NCBI GenBank assembly: GCA_049673305.1
Contig: JBATXM010000290.1
Location: forward strand, 94,442-158,441
Reading direction: 5' to 3'
DNA from: GCA-003244245 sp049673305
Lineage (GTDB): Bacteria; Actinomycetota; Actinomycetes; Mycobacteriales; Pseudonocardiaceae
Length of the DNA stretch: 64,000 bases
Part shown: piece after piece, positions 18,689 to 27,263 of the stretch
Position numbering within the stretch: position 1 is the first letter of the stretch
Layout: every line of letters starts with the position of its first letter
The notes under the pieces: model-generated
What the model saw: the letters and a program-made list of their open reading frames with translations, nothing else
Told to the model about the DNA's origin: nothing
Databases searched by the model: none
Translations under genes and position numbers: made by a program

Positions 18689-20160
18689 TGGTGCTGGGAG
18701 ACTGCACCCAGGTGCACGCCCGCCGCGTGCCGGCGATGCTGGACCCTCAGCTCGCCTACACCGAGTTGTTCGCCGACGCACCGCACAGCTTCTGGCTCGA
18801 CAGCAGTTCGGTGGTTGCGGGCACATCGCGGTTTTCCCTGATGGGTGACGACCGAGGGCCGCTAGCGGAATACGTCACGTACAGCGTGGCGGACAAGACC
18901 GTCACGCTGCAGCGCAACGGTCGGGCACCCGAGCTGATCAGCAGCTCGTTCTTCGACTATCTCGCCAAGCAGCTGCACAACCGTGCTCTACCTGCGGTGA
19001 CGGGTCTGCCCACCGCGTTCAACCTCGGTTACGTCGGCTACCTGGGCTACGAGCTGAAGGCGGAGACCGGGGGCACCGAGGAGTATCGGTCGCCCTCGCC
19101 CGACGCCGCCATGATCTTTGCCGACCGGGCTGTGCTGTTCGACCACGCCGGGGGGGACTGCTATCTGTTATGCCTGGGATCGGACTCGCCACCGCCTGAG
19201 GTCATCGCATGGCTCGACACGATGTCTGCACGGCTGCGTTCGCTGTCCTCGGGCTCAACACCGGACACCCGGCTTATCGTGGCGCCGCCACCTGGCGTTG
19301 CGCCACACGTGGAACTGCGCCACGACAAGGACGCCTACCTGAAACGGATCGTGTCGTGCCTTCGCGAGATTGACGACGGCGAATCCTACGAAGTGTGCCT
19401 GACCAACACCGCGACGGTGGCGGTGGCGATCGACCCGCTGACGACGTACCTTCACCTGCGCCGGATCAGCCCGGTCCCGTATGGCGCGCTGTTGTCCTTC
19501 GGCAGCCTGGCCGTGCTCAGCGCCTCGCCCGAGCGGTTCCTCACTATCGACGCTGACCGGGGCGTGGAATCCAAACCCATCAAGGGGACCAGGCCCAGGG
19601 GTACCACGCCGGAGGCGGATGAGCGGCTGCGCGCGGACCTGGCCAGCCACGAGAAGGACCGCGCCGAGAACCTCATGATCGTGGACCTGGTGCGCAACGA
19701 CCTGAACGTGACGTGCGCGGTTGGCTCGGTGCACGTGCCGAAGCTGTTCGACGTCGAAACCTACGCGCAGGTGCACCAGCTGGTGTCCACGATTCGGGGA
19801 ACACTGCGGCCGGACGCTTCCTCGGTGGACTGTGTGCGGGCGGCCTTCCCCGGAGGGTCCATGACCGGAGCTCCAAAGATCAGGACCATGGAGATCATCG
19901 ACGGACTGGAGGAGGGACCCCGGGGCGTCTACTCCGGCGCGCTGGGCTGGTTCGCGCTCAGTGGCGCGGTCGATCTCAGCATTGTCATCCGCACCATCGT
20001 GGCCGACGGAACGCGCGCCACATTTGGGGTCGGCGGTGCCATCGTGGCGCTGTCGGATCCGGAGGAGGAGTTCCAGGAGACGCTGGTGAAGTCCAGGGCG
20101 ATGGTGGCCGCAATCGCGTCGGGAAACCCCGGGTGCCGGGTGCCTGACTCGGTCGCTTAA
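18688..20160 (+). CDS. pabB: aminodeoxychorismate synthase component I-type enzyme
   Basis: A 490-aa chorismate-utilising enzyme. The diagnostic PIKGTRPRG motif has Lys299, the nucleophile of PabB-type enzymes, where anthranilate synthases have Ala. The C-terminal MTGAPK, the Glu-rich EEEFQET segment and RAENLMIVDLVRNDL are all present, so it should be active. The product would be 4-amino-4-deoxychorismate for p-aminobenzoate and folate. No amidotransferase (PabA) or lyase (PabC) gene is in the window, so it needs a partner from elsewhere or free ammonia. It is unusual to find it between emb and dprE1; spacing (1-base overlap upstream, 10 bp downstream) shows it is a true operon member. Confidence 0.85.
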   Translation: MVLGDCTQVHARRVPAMLDPQLAYTELFADAPHSFWLDSSSVVAGTSRFSLMGDDRGPLAEYVTYSVADKTVTLQRNGRAPELISSSFFDYLAKQLHNRALPAVTGLPTAFNLGYVGYLGYELKAETGGTEEYRSPSPDAAMIFADRAVLFDHAGGDCYLLCLGSDSPPPEVIAWLDTMSARLRSLSSGSTPDTRLIVAPPPGVAPHVELRHDKDAYLKRIVSCLREIDDGESYEVCLTNTATVAVAIDPLTTYLHLRRISPVPYGALLSFGSLAVLSASPERFLTIDADRGVESKPIKGTRPRGTTPEADERLRADLASHEKDRAENLMIVDLVRNDLNVTCAVGSVHVPKLFDVETYAQVHQLVSTIRGTLRPDASSVDCVRAAFPGGSMTGAPKIRTMEIIDGLEEGPRGVYSGALGWFALSGAVDLSIVIRTIVADGTRATFGVGGAIVALSDPEEEFQETLVKSRAMVAAIASGNPGCRVPDSVA

Positions 20161-20170
20161 CCTCGGCGCG

Positions 20171-21523
20171 ATGTCTGAGACCGTTATGCGCACCCTCACC
20201 GGCTGGGGGCGCACCGCGCCGAGCAGGGCGCGGGTGCTGGTCAACCCGACGGTTGAGTCCATCCAGCGGGCGCTCCGCGACCCCGGAAGCCGGGGGGTGA
20301 TCGCTCGTGGGCTGGGGCGTTCCTACGGCGACCCGGCGCAGAACGCGGGCGGGCTGGTCATCGACATGACCGGGTGCAACCGGATCCACCGCCTCGACGC
20401 GGACAGTGGGCTGGCCGTGCTGGACGCCGGGGTCAGCCTCGACGCGCTGATGCGCGCCGCGCTGCCGTTGCGGCTGTGGGTTCCGGTGCTGCCCGGAACC
20501 CGGCAGGTCACCGTCGGTGGCGCGATCGCGGCGGACATCCACGGCAAGAACCACCACAGCGCGGGCAGCTTCGGCAACCACGTCCGCAGCCTCGACCTGG
20601 TCACCGCTGACGGGTCGGTCGCCACCCTGACACCTGACGACGAGCTGTTCTGGGCCACCGTCGGCGGCATGGGCCTGACCGGGGTCATCACCCGCGCCAC
20701 GATCGCGCTCACCCCCGTCGAATCGGCGTACTTCATCGTCGACACCGACCGCACCGCCAACCTCGACGAGCTGATGGCGCTGCTCAGCGATGGCTCCGAC
20801 GAGCACTACGACTACTCCGCCGCGTGGTTCGACGCGATCTCGACGGGCCCGAGACTGGGGCGCGCGGTGCTCACCCGCGGCTGCCTGGCTCGGCGTGACG
20901 AGCTACCGCCGAAGCTGCGCCGCGACGGGCTGGCCTTCGACGCGCCACAACTGTTCACCGCGCCCAACGTGTTCCCGGGCGGACTGGCGAACCGGGCGAC
21001 CTTTGGCGCGATGAGCGAGGCGTGGTACCGCAAGGCACCCACCCGCCGCCGCGGCGAGGTCCAGAACCTGACCGCTTTCTACCACCCGCTGGACATGATC
21101 GGGCAGTGGAACCGGGCGTATGGCCCGCGTGGCTTCCTGCAGTACCAGTTCGTGGTGCCCATGGGCGCGCACGACTCGTTGCGCCGCATCGTGGAACAGA
21201 TCGCGCGCTCCGGGCACGTCTCCTTCCTCAACGTGCTCAAGCGTTTCGGCGCGGCCAGCCCGGCGCCGCTGTCGTTCCCCCAGCCCGGTTGGACGATCAC
21301 TGTGGATTTCCCCATTCGCCGGGGTCTCGCGGAGCTCTGTGACCGGCTCGACGAGCAGGTGCTCGACGCTGGTGGGCGGCTCTACCTGGCCAAGGAGTCG
21401 CGGGCCTCGGCGGCCACCGTGGCGAGCATGTACCCGAGAATCGACGAGTGGCGCAAGATCCGGGCCGCCGCCGACCCGGACGGCATCTTCACTTCCGACC
21501 TTTCCAGGAGACTTGAGCTGTGA
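20171..21523 (+). CDS. dprE1: decaprenylphosphoryl-beta-D-ribose 2'-oxidase
   Basis: A 450-aa FAD flavoenzyme of the VAO family that oxidises decaprenylphosphoryl-ribose at C2, the first half of the epimerisation to the arabinose donor. The FAD loop RGLGRSYGD is near residue 48, the substrate-site His124 is in HGKNHHSAGSFGNH (His132 of M. tuberculosis) and Lys408 in LYLAKESR matches catalytic Lys418. The Cys387 position, in the mycobacterial motif WNICVDFP, is Thr377 here (WTITVDFP), so the covalent benzothiazinone target is absent. Its stop overlaps the dprE2 start (GTGA), the usual coupling of these two subunits. It acts at the cytoplasmic membrane, possibly with a periplasmic portion as proposed in mycobacteria. 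Confidence 0.95.
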   Translation: MSETVMRTLTGWGRTAPSRARVLVNPTVESIQRALRDPGSRGVIARGLGRSYGDPAQNAGGLVIDMTGCNRIHRLDADSGLAVLDAGVSLDALMRAALPLRLWVPVLPGTRQVTVGGAIAADIHGKNHHSAGSFGNHVRSLDLVTADGSVATLTPDDELFWATVGGMGLTGVITRATIALTPVESAYFIVDTDRTANLDELMALLSDGSDEHYDYSAAWFDAISTGPRLGRAVLTRGCLARRDELPPKLRRDGLAFDAPQLFTAPNVFPGGLANRATFGAMSEAWYRKAPTRRRGEVQNLTAFYHPLDMIGQWNRAYGPRGFLQYQFVVPMGAHDSLRRIVEQIARSGHVSFLNVLKRFGAASPAPLSFPQPGWTITVDFPIRRGLAELCDRLDEQVLDAGGRLYLAKESRASAATVASMYPRIDEWRKIRAAADPDGIFTSDLSRRLEL

Positions 21524-22275
21524 TCGACGCTGTCGGCAACCCCCAGTCCCTGCTGCTGCTCGGTGGCACCTCCGAGATCGCGCTGGCCACCGCTGAGCGC
21601 TACGCCACCCGGCGCCCGCTGCGGGTGGTGCTGGCCGCCCGCCCTTCGCCGCGCCTGGACGCCGCGGCGGCCCGGCTGGACCGGGTCGGCGCCACGGTGC
21701 TGACACTGCCCTTTGACGCGGCGGACACCCGCTCGCACCCCGAGACGATCGAGAAAGCCTTCGCCGACGGCGACATCGACCTCACCCTGGTCGCTTTCGG
21801 GTTGCTCGGTGACCAGGAGCAGGCGTGGACCGACCACACCACCGCCGTTGAGCTCGCGCAGGTCAACTACGTCGGGGCGGTGTCGGTCGGCGTGTTGCTG
21901 GCCACGGCACTGCAACGGCAGGGCCACGGCGCGCTGGTGGCGCTGTCCTCCGTCGCCGCCGAGCGGGCTCGGCGCGGGAACTTCTGCTACGGGTCCACCA
22001 AGGCCGGTCTGGACGCCTTCTATACCGGCCTCACCGAGGCACTGCGGCCCTGCGGGATCAAGGTCTCAGTGATCCGGCCCGGCTTCGTGCACACCAAGAT
22101 GACTGCGGGCCTGAAACCCGCTCCGCTGTCCGTCACCCCCGAGCAGGTCGCCGAGGTGATCGTGGACGCCGTGACGCACGGCCGCGAACAAGCCTGGGCG
22201 CCGGCCCCCCTGCGGTTCGTGATGTCCGCCCTGCGCCACCTGCCGCGCCCGATCTTCCGCCGTCTGCCGATCTAA
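21520..22275 (+). CDS. dprE2: decaprenylphosphoryl-2-keto-erythropentose reductase
   Basis: A 251-aa short-chain dehydrogenase/reductase that completes the DprE1 reaction using NAD(P)H, giving decaprenylphosphoryl-arabinose. The cofactor motif is GGTSEIA near residue 15, the catalytic Ser lies in LSSVAAERAR and the YxxxK pair in YGSTKAG, then RPGFVHTKM. GTG 21520 overlaps the dprE1 stop by GTGA. The stop codon is 12 bp from the stop of the convergent DUF4389 gene, and both stops lie in a short direct duplication (GATCTAACGCCC twice, 22269-22296). The C-terminal basic helix is typical of DprE2. Confidence 0.95.
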   Translation: MIDAVGNPQSLLLLGGTSEIALATAERYATRRPLRVVLAARPSPRLDAAAARLDRVGATVLTLPFDAADTRSHPETIEKAFADGDIDLTLVAFGLLGDQEQAWTDHTTAVELAQVNYVGAVSVGVLLATALQRQGHGALVALSSVAAERARRGNFCYGSTKAGLDAFYTGLTEALRPCGIKVSVIRPGFVHTKMTAGLKPAPLSVTPEQVAEVIVDAVTHGREQAWAPAPLRFVMSALRHLPRPIFRRLPI

Positions 22276-22287
22276 CGCCCCACCGAT

Positions 22288-23175
22288 CTAACGCCCAGGG
22301 TGGACCAGCCAGCTGCTGGCCGCCACCTGGGCCTGCTCCGGTGTGTCGTCGGTGCCCGGATACCGGTTCCGCGACATTGCCGATCCGATGTTCTCGCCGA
22401 GGTAACCCAGCACACCGAGCACGATGATCACGATCAGCAGCGCCCGGCCACCAATGGACAGCAGCAGCGGGCGGGTGCTGCTGCGGGGTGGCGGGTAGCC
22501 CTCCAGCCCGGGCACAGCCGGATCTAGCCCGGGCACAGCCGGATCTAGCCCGGGCACAGCCGGGTACTCGGCCGAAACCAGCGCCCGGTCGCCGAACAAC
22601 CACTTCGGATACGCCGAGGTCAGCATCAGGAAGTACGCCTGCGCGCGCATCGTGTACCGCACCACCGCGGCGGTGGCATCGAACACCGGTCGCGGGGTCC
22701 GACCGAGGATGAGCACCGTCACCCAGAAGAACAGCGCCAGAATCTCCCAGCCGAGCACGAGGAACGTTGTCATCAACCCCGCCGGGATGTACAGGATGAG
22801 CCGGAACAGCACAGCGGCACGGTTCAACCGCCCCGGTGTCAGTTGTACCGACACGGGATAGTCCGGTGGCGACCATTCGAACGGCGGGTAGATGTCCACC
22901 AGCAGCATTAGGTAGGCGTACACCCGCGTCGCGTACCGCAGGTATCCGCCGAGGAACTCAGCACACCACCCCGGCAGCCGACCCAGCACGAGCGCCCCGA
23001 ACCAGGCGATCACCATCACCACGATTGCGGCGATCCCCAGCCCGATCAGGACGAGGAACTGCGGAATCACCAGCAGCGCCCGCAGGAGTACTGTCGCGCG
23101 CCGCTGCCGCTGCGGCGCAAAGACATCCAGCTCCGGCAGGACCTCACGCGCCCCCAGCACCGAGCTCTGTGTCAT
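22288..23175 (-). CDS. DUF4389 membrane protein
   Basis: A 295-aa protein with two DUF4389-type halves: each has an R-LLRALLVIP or RLILYIP helix, a hydrophobic GALVLGRLP or TVLILGRTP segment and a RYAT-VYAYL-L--YP stretch. A low-complexity linker of three AVPGLDP-like units (about residues 205-223) is encoded by a 21-bp tandem repeat, then a final membrane helix and an outer C-terminal tail follow. GGGAGGGG precedes the ATG by 5 nt. The family has no assigned function. The location directly after dprE2, though convergent, recurs in arabinan clusters only as far as I can guess. Confidence 0.8.
   Translation of the reverse strand: MTQSSVLGAREVLPELDVFAPQRQRRATVLLRALLVIPQFLVLIGLGIAAIVVMVIAWFGALVLGRLPGWCAEFLGGYLRYATRVYAYLMLLVDIYPPFEWSPPDYPVSVQLTPGRLNRAAVLFRLILYIPAGLMTTFLVLGWEILALFFWVTVLILGRTPRPVFDATAAVVRYTMRAQAYFLMLTSAYPKWLFGDRALVSAEYPAVPGLDPAVPGLDPAVPGLEGYPPPRSSTRPLLLSIGGRALLIVIIVLGVLGYLGENIGSAMSRNRYPGTDDTPEQAQVAASSWLVHPGR
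22505..22563. repeat. 21-bp tandem repeat within DUF4389 gene
   Basis: Almost three copies of the unit AGCCCGGGCACAGCCGGATC plus T (starts at 22505, 22526 and 22547, the last partial) with no mismatch over the shared bases. The period is a multiple of three, so copy-number change would lengthen or shorten the seven-residue linker without breaking the frame. Confidence 0.85.
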
Positions 23176-23215
23176 GTACGCCCCTCCCTATCCGGGTGAG
23201 GCCCATTATGACCGT

Positions 23216-23274
23216 CGTGAACTCGACGTCACGGACATTTTCGGGCGCTTGGGTTCAGGAGGTCGAGTTCACGG
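23216..23274. repeat. dispersed palindromic repeat, copy 2
   Basis: Perfect 12-bp arms CGTGAACTCGAC (23216-23227) and its complement (23262-23273) with a 34-nt loop. The left half continues GTCACGGACATTTTCGG, which closely matches copy 3 at 33829. It lies between the TetR gene 3' end and the DUF4389 start, both minus strand, so it could end TetR transcription. Confidence 0.7.
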
Positions 23275-23283
23275 CACCGCCCG

Positions 23284-23895
23284 TTAGGGGAGGAGCTCAC
23301 ATCTGAGGGTGTTGAGGGTCCAGTGTTCCCAGTCGGGGATTGGCCAGCCGCGTTCAGTGACCAGCACGTGGAACAGCTCGGGCCCCAGCACGGCGTAGCT
23401 GATGTCGACGGCCTGGCCTAGTCGCATCCCCGGGGGGAGGGCTCCTTTGCGGTGCAGGGCGGTCATGAGCTGGCAGTGCAGGGCGAGTCGCTGCTCCTGG
23501 TTGGTTCGCCACAGCTCCGCGACGACGGGGTCGGTGTCACTGGCGCGGCGCAGCACGCCCAGCAAGGGGGCGACCCGACGGTGAATGATGGCTGTCTCGG
23601 TGACCTGGATCTCGAGCTGGCGGGCGGGGTCGGGCTCGGCGAGCGCGTCGGTGACCCACTCCCGCTGCGGCGTCGCGGTGTCCCGAGCCACGGTGATGTC
23701 GACGAGTTGTTTGAGAATGTTCGCCTTGGTGCGGAAGCTGAAGTAGACCGTCTGCACGGCGACCCCCGCCTCCTGCGCGATCATCTCCACCGTCGTGGAC
23801 GGGTAACCCCCCGTGATGAACAGGCTCAGCGCGGCGTCGAGGATCTTGTCGCTAGCGCTTGGGCCTGCGTCTTTCCGGCTGCTTGCGGGGGCCAT
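23284..23895 (-). CDS. TetR-family regulator
   Basis: A 203-aa repressor. The N-terminal helix-turn-helix (about residues 15-62) reads ILDAALSLFITGGYPSTTVE then IAQEAGVAVQTVYFSF, a standard TetR signature; the rest is the helical ligand and dimer domain. It follows the MFS gene on the same strand by 84 bp, so the two are probably one operon with self-regulation. The palindrome at 25257-25273 in front of the MFS gene is the likely operator. Confidence 0.92.
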   Translation of the reverse strand: MAPASSRKDAGPSASDKILDAALSLFITGGYPSTTVEMIAQEAGVAVQTVYFSFRTKANILKQLVDITVARDTATPQREWVTDALAEPDPARQLEIQVTETAIIHRRVAPLLGVLRRASDTDPVVAELWRTNQEQRLALHCQLMTALHRKGALPPGMRLGQAVDISYAVLGPELFHVLVTERGWPIPDWEHWTLNTLRCELLP

Positions 23896-23979
23896 TGAGC
23901 GCTCCTGGGCCGGTGTGGTGCGGGCCAGTATAGGCAGGGTCGGCTCCGAGTTGCGCTCGGACCCGATGCGCTACCGCCG

Positions 23980-25209
23980 TCATGCGGCCGCAGCGGCGAC
24001 GTTGGGGTGATCGAGCCGTCGCAGGGCCGCCGCGCAGAGGGTAGCCAGCAGGAACGCCCCGGTGACCAGCAGCCAGGTGCCGCTGAAGCCGGCGGTGTCG
24101 GCGAGCAGCCCGGCCAGCGGCGGGCTGAGCACGAAGCCCGCGAAGAATCCACTGGCGGCCAGCGCCGAGGCGTGCCCCACCGGGCCGAAGCGGCGGTCAT
24201 TGATCACGCTCAGCATCGAGACGGCGTTGGCGGCCACTGCGGTTGCTCCCACGCCGATGGCACCGGCCCACACCAGCGCGAGGCCCCCCGCCGGGACCAC
24301 GCTGCTGAGCCACAGGGCGCCCGCAGCAATCGCGGCGAGCAGCGCCAGGAGGAGCTGGAGGCCCAACGGGTCATCGCGGCGGCCGGCCACCGACGTCCAC
24401 AGCACCCGCGAGAGCACCCCCGAGACGCCGAAGCCAGCGAGTACAAGAGCCGCTTGCGGCGCACTCACGCCCAGGTCCTGGTGCGCGTAGAGCGGGACGA
24501 ACGTCGTCACGGCGGCGATCCCCGCGCCCAGGCACAGCTGCAAGGCGAGCAAGGAGCCCAGCGCCCGCCTGGGTGCGGCGGGCAGCCGCCAGCTGTGGCC
24601 TGTCCCGGGGGTGGAGACCGCATTGGGGGCCGGGGTGGAGCTCACATGGGGTAGCCGGAGGGTGGGGATCAGGCAGGCCAGGGCGACCGGTGGCACGCAC
24701 GCGAGGGCACCCTGCCACCCCCAGACCGCGGCGATGGGTGGCAACCCGACGCCAGCGGCCAGGGCGCCGAGCTGCACACCGGACTGCTTGATCCCGACGA
24801 CCGTGCCCCGGGCCGGGGCCGGCACCCGCTCGGCGATGATCCGGTTCGTGACCGGGTTGGCCAGGGCTTGAGCGATCCCGCACATCCCGACGGCGACGAC
24901 GAGGAGCCTGAGACCGCCAGCGAGCGCCATCATGGCGAACGAGACGGCCACGGCGACGAACAGCACCACGCTGGCGCTGCGGGTGCCCACCCGGTCGACG
25001 ATGCGCCCGGACCACAGCGACAGCACCGCCGCGACCGCGAACCCGGTTGCGGGCAGTGCACCGAGCTCGGTCCGGTCAACTCCCAAGCCGTTCACCAACT
25101 GCGGCCCGAGCGCCCCGATGGCGTACAGCACGAGCATGGGCAGCGCCATCGCGAGGGTGAGCACCACGCCGAGCCCCAGCGGTGTGCCGTTGTCCCTGGA
25201 GTGGGCCAT
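23980..25209 (-). CDS. MFS transporter
   Basis: A 409-aa major facilitator with about 12 membrane helices. The loop between helices 2 and 3 reads GRIVDRVGTR, a usual MFS motif A variant, and a second similar loop occurs in the C-terminal half. The frame opens at a TTG at 25239, but ATG 25209 has GAGGA about 8 nt upstream and gives a short cytoplasmic N terminus. It lies before a tetR gene and diverges from the CoA-transferase operon at 25374, suggesting uptake or export of a carboxylate or drug handled there. Substrate unknown. Confidence 0.88.
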   Translation of the reverse strand: MAHSRDNGTPLGLGVVLTLAMALPMLVLYAIGALGPQLVNGLGVDRTELGALPATGFAVAAVLSLWSGRIVDRVGTRSASVVLFVAVAVSFAMMALAGGLRLLVVAVGMCGIAQALANPVTNRIIAERVPAPARGTVVGIKQSGVQLGALAAGVGLPPIAAVWGWQGALACVPPVALACLIPTLRLPHVSSTPAPNAVSTPGTGHSWRLPAAPRRALGSLLALQLCLGAGIAAVTTFVPLYAHQDLGVSAPQAALVLAGFGVSGVLSRVLWTSVAGRRDDPLGLQLLLALLAAIAAGALWLSSVVPAGGLALVWAGAIGVGATAVAANAVSMLSVINDRRFGPVGHASALAASGFFAGFVLSPPLAGLLADTAGFSGTWLLVTGAFLLATLCAAALRRLDHPNVAAAAA

Positions 25210-25256
25210 GACCGTCCTCATGAGCTGTCGAACCAGCAATTTACTGTAGTGAAACT

Positions 25257-25273
25257 CTAGTGTTAGACACTAG
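25257..25273. promoter_or_regulatory. candidate TetR operator
   Basis: CTAGTGTTAGACACTAG, a perfect palindrome of 7-bp arms around TAG, in the 164-bp AT-richer spacer between the divergent MFS gene and CoA-transferase gene. Its size and place fit a TetR site controlling both directions. No convincing -35/-10 pair can be fixed by eye on either strand. Confidence 0.5.
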
Positions 25274-25373
25274 CCCTATTCGAGTGGACAGATACGTTTG
25301 GAGTGGTGATTCTGATAACTTTCAGTGACGCTGCTTTACTATCGATGCGTAAAAACACGAAAGTGGTGTCGGT

Positions 25374-27263
25374 ATGACCTACGGAGTGTCAGTGCGACCG
25401 ACCCGAACGGCACTGGACGAGTGCCTGCGCGCAGCGGGCCGGCGGTTGCTGACCGCGACGCGTGATGGGCCGGCTGGCCGCGCCGAGCCGCCGTGGGACG
25501 CTCCCTCGGGCACTAGCCTGCAGCTCCTCGGCGCGCACGGCAGCGCCACCAGCTCAGTGCACGGGTGGCGAGTCGAGCGGGACGGCCCGTATGACGAGGT
25601 GTGCGCCCAGGCCACGTTCGGGCTGATGGCGGTGCACGGTCGCGCGGCTGGTGACCTGGCGCCGATTGGAGTGCCCTACGTCTGCGCCACGGTGGCAAGC
25701 CTGGCATTGCAAGGTGCGCTGGCGGTGGTGGTGGGGCGGTTGCGTGGGTTGGCCGTGGAGCACGCGGCGGTGTCCCTCCCGGCGGCAGCTGCTCTCACGG
25801 TGAGTCAGTACCTCGCGGGCGCGACGGCCACTGAGGATCCCGAGGTGGGTCAGCCGCAGCAGCCCCGGGGAACCGCCCGCCCACCTTTCCGCTCCGCTGA
25901 CGGCGTGCTCCTCGAGCTGGAGGCTCTCGACGCCGCGCCCTGGCAGGCGTTCTGGGCGCGGCTCGGCGCCGACGCCACGGCGATCAGTCGCAGCTGGCGG
26001 CCTTTCGTGCTGCGCTACCCGAGCGCCACCGCTGCCCTGTGGCCGCAGCTGCACCAGGCGCTCGCTAGGTGGACTTTCGCCGAGCTCGCGGGTGTCGCCG
26101 CGCAGACCGGGATGAGCCTGTGCCCGGTGCGCAGCGTGGCGCAGCGACGCTGTGACCCCGACGTCCTGGCTGCGGCTGGTCTCCCCGCGCCATGGCGGCT
26201 GATCACCTGCCCGGGCGCGACCGACTCCGGTGCAGGCAGTGCCGGATCAAGCGGTGCCGGATCAGACGAGCTGCCGCTGGCGGGCGTGCGAGTGGTCGAG
26301 TCCTGCCGTCGGGTGCAGGGACCGCTGGCGGGCCGGCTGCTCGTCCTGCTCGGCGCGGAGGTGGTGCGCATCGAGCCACCGGGTGGGGACCCGCTCCGGG
26401 GGATGCCCCCGATGGCCGGTGACTGCTCCGCGAGGTTCGTGGCATTGAACCACGGCAAGCAGGTGGTGGAGGTGGACATCCGCACTCCAGCAGGTCAGGC
26501 GGAGATCCGCGAGCTGGTGCGCGATGCGGACGTCTTCGTGCAGAACTGGGCGCCGGGCGCAGCACAGCGCTATCGGCTTGACGCCGAGGACCTGCAGCGG
26601 ATCCGCCCGGAACTGGTGTACGCGCGAGCCTCTGCGTGGGGTGACCCCTCGGCAGGCCCTTGGGAAGACCCGTGGGAAGAACCCGGCCCGCCGCTGGGGA
26701 CCGATTTCATGGTGCAGGCCCACTCCGGGCTCGCCGAGGTGCTCGGCGAGCCCGACTCGCCACGGCCGTCGCTGATGACGCTGCTTGACCTGTTTGGCGC
26801 GCAGGTGTGCATCGAGGGGGTGCTCGCCGGCCTGGCGCTGCGCCACCTCGACGGCCGGGGCCGGCGGGTCGATTCGTCTCTGTTGGGCGCGGCCGACGTG
26901 CTCCTCGCCGAGGCCCTGGGCCGCGACACAAGCCGCACCCAGCCGATTGTCGGGGTGTTCGACACCGCCGACGAGCCACTGGCCCTGGCCGCCCGGTCAG
27001 TGACCAGCATTGACGCCCTGTGCCGCGCGGTCGGCATTGCGGCGCCCACCCACCCGTGGGAGACCACTGGGCTCCGCGCCCACCTGGAGCCGCCGCTGCG
27101 CAGGCTGGCGGCTCGGTGCTGGCTGGGGCGTCTGCACGCCGCCGGGGTGCCGGCGGCGGTAGTCCACACCGACCTCACCGTGTTACCCGCCGACCCGCGC
27201 CTGGCCGGGCACATCGCCCACCACGGATGCGCCGTTGTTAGTTCGCCCTGGAGATTCTCATGA
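25374..27263 (+). CDS. tandem-domain CaiB/BaiF CoA-transferase
   Basis: A 629-aa fused class III CoA-transferase. The C-terminal half (about 300-600) is a clear family III domain: LAGVRVVESCRRVQGPLAGRLL, VVRIEPPGGDPLRG, then the candidate catalytic Asp444 in GTDFMVQAHSG and the VDSSLLGAADVL helix. The N-terminal half is a shorter, more diverged domain lacking an obvious catalytic Asp, as in other pseudo-dimeric members. It would move CoA between carboxylic acids in the cytoplasm. It overlaps the next gene by ATGA, so it works with that acyl-CoA synthetase/dehydrogenase. No family-specific substrate signature is recognised. Confidence 0.85.
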   Translation: MTYGVSVRPTRTALDECLRAAGRRLLTATRDGPAGRAEPPWDAPSGTSLQLLGAHGSATSSVHGWRVERDGPYDEVCAQATFGLMAVHGRAAGDLAPIGVPYVCATVASLALQGALAVVVGRLRGLAVEHAAVSLPAAAALTVSQYLAGATATEDPEVGQPQQPRGTARPPFRSADGVLLELEALDAAPWQAFWARLGADATAISRSWRPFVLRYPSATAALWPQLHQALARWTFAELAGVAAQTGMSLCPVRSVAQRRCDPDVLAAAGLPAPWRLITCPGATDSGAGSAGSSGAGSDELPLAGVRVVESCRRVQGPLAGRLLVLLGAEVVRIEPPGGDPLRGMPPMAGDCSARFVALNHGKQVVEVDIRTPAGQAEIRELVRDADVFVQNWAPGAAQRYRLDAEDLQRIRPELVYARASAWGDPSAGPWEDPWEEPGPPLGTDFMVQAHSGLAEVLGEPDSPRPSLMTLLDLFGAQVCIEGVLAGLALRHLDGRGRRVDSSLLGAADVLLAEALGRDTSRTQPIVGVFDTADEPLALAARSVTSIDALCRAVGIAAPTHPWETTGLRAHLEPPLRRLAARCWLGRLHAAGVPAAVVHTDLTVLPADPRLAGHIAHHGCAVVSSPWRFS

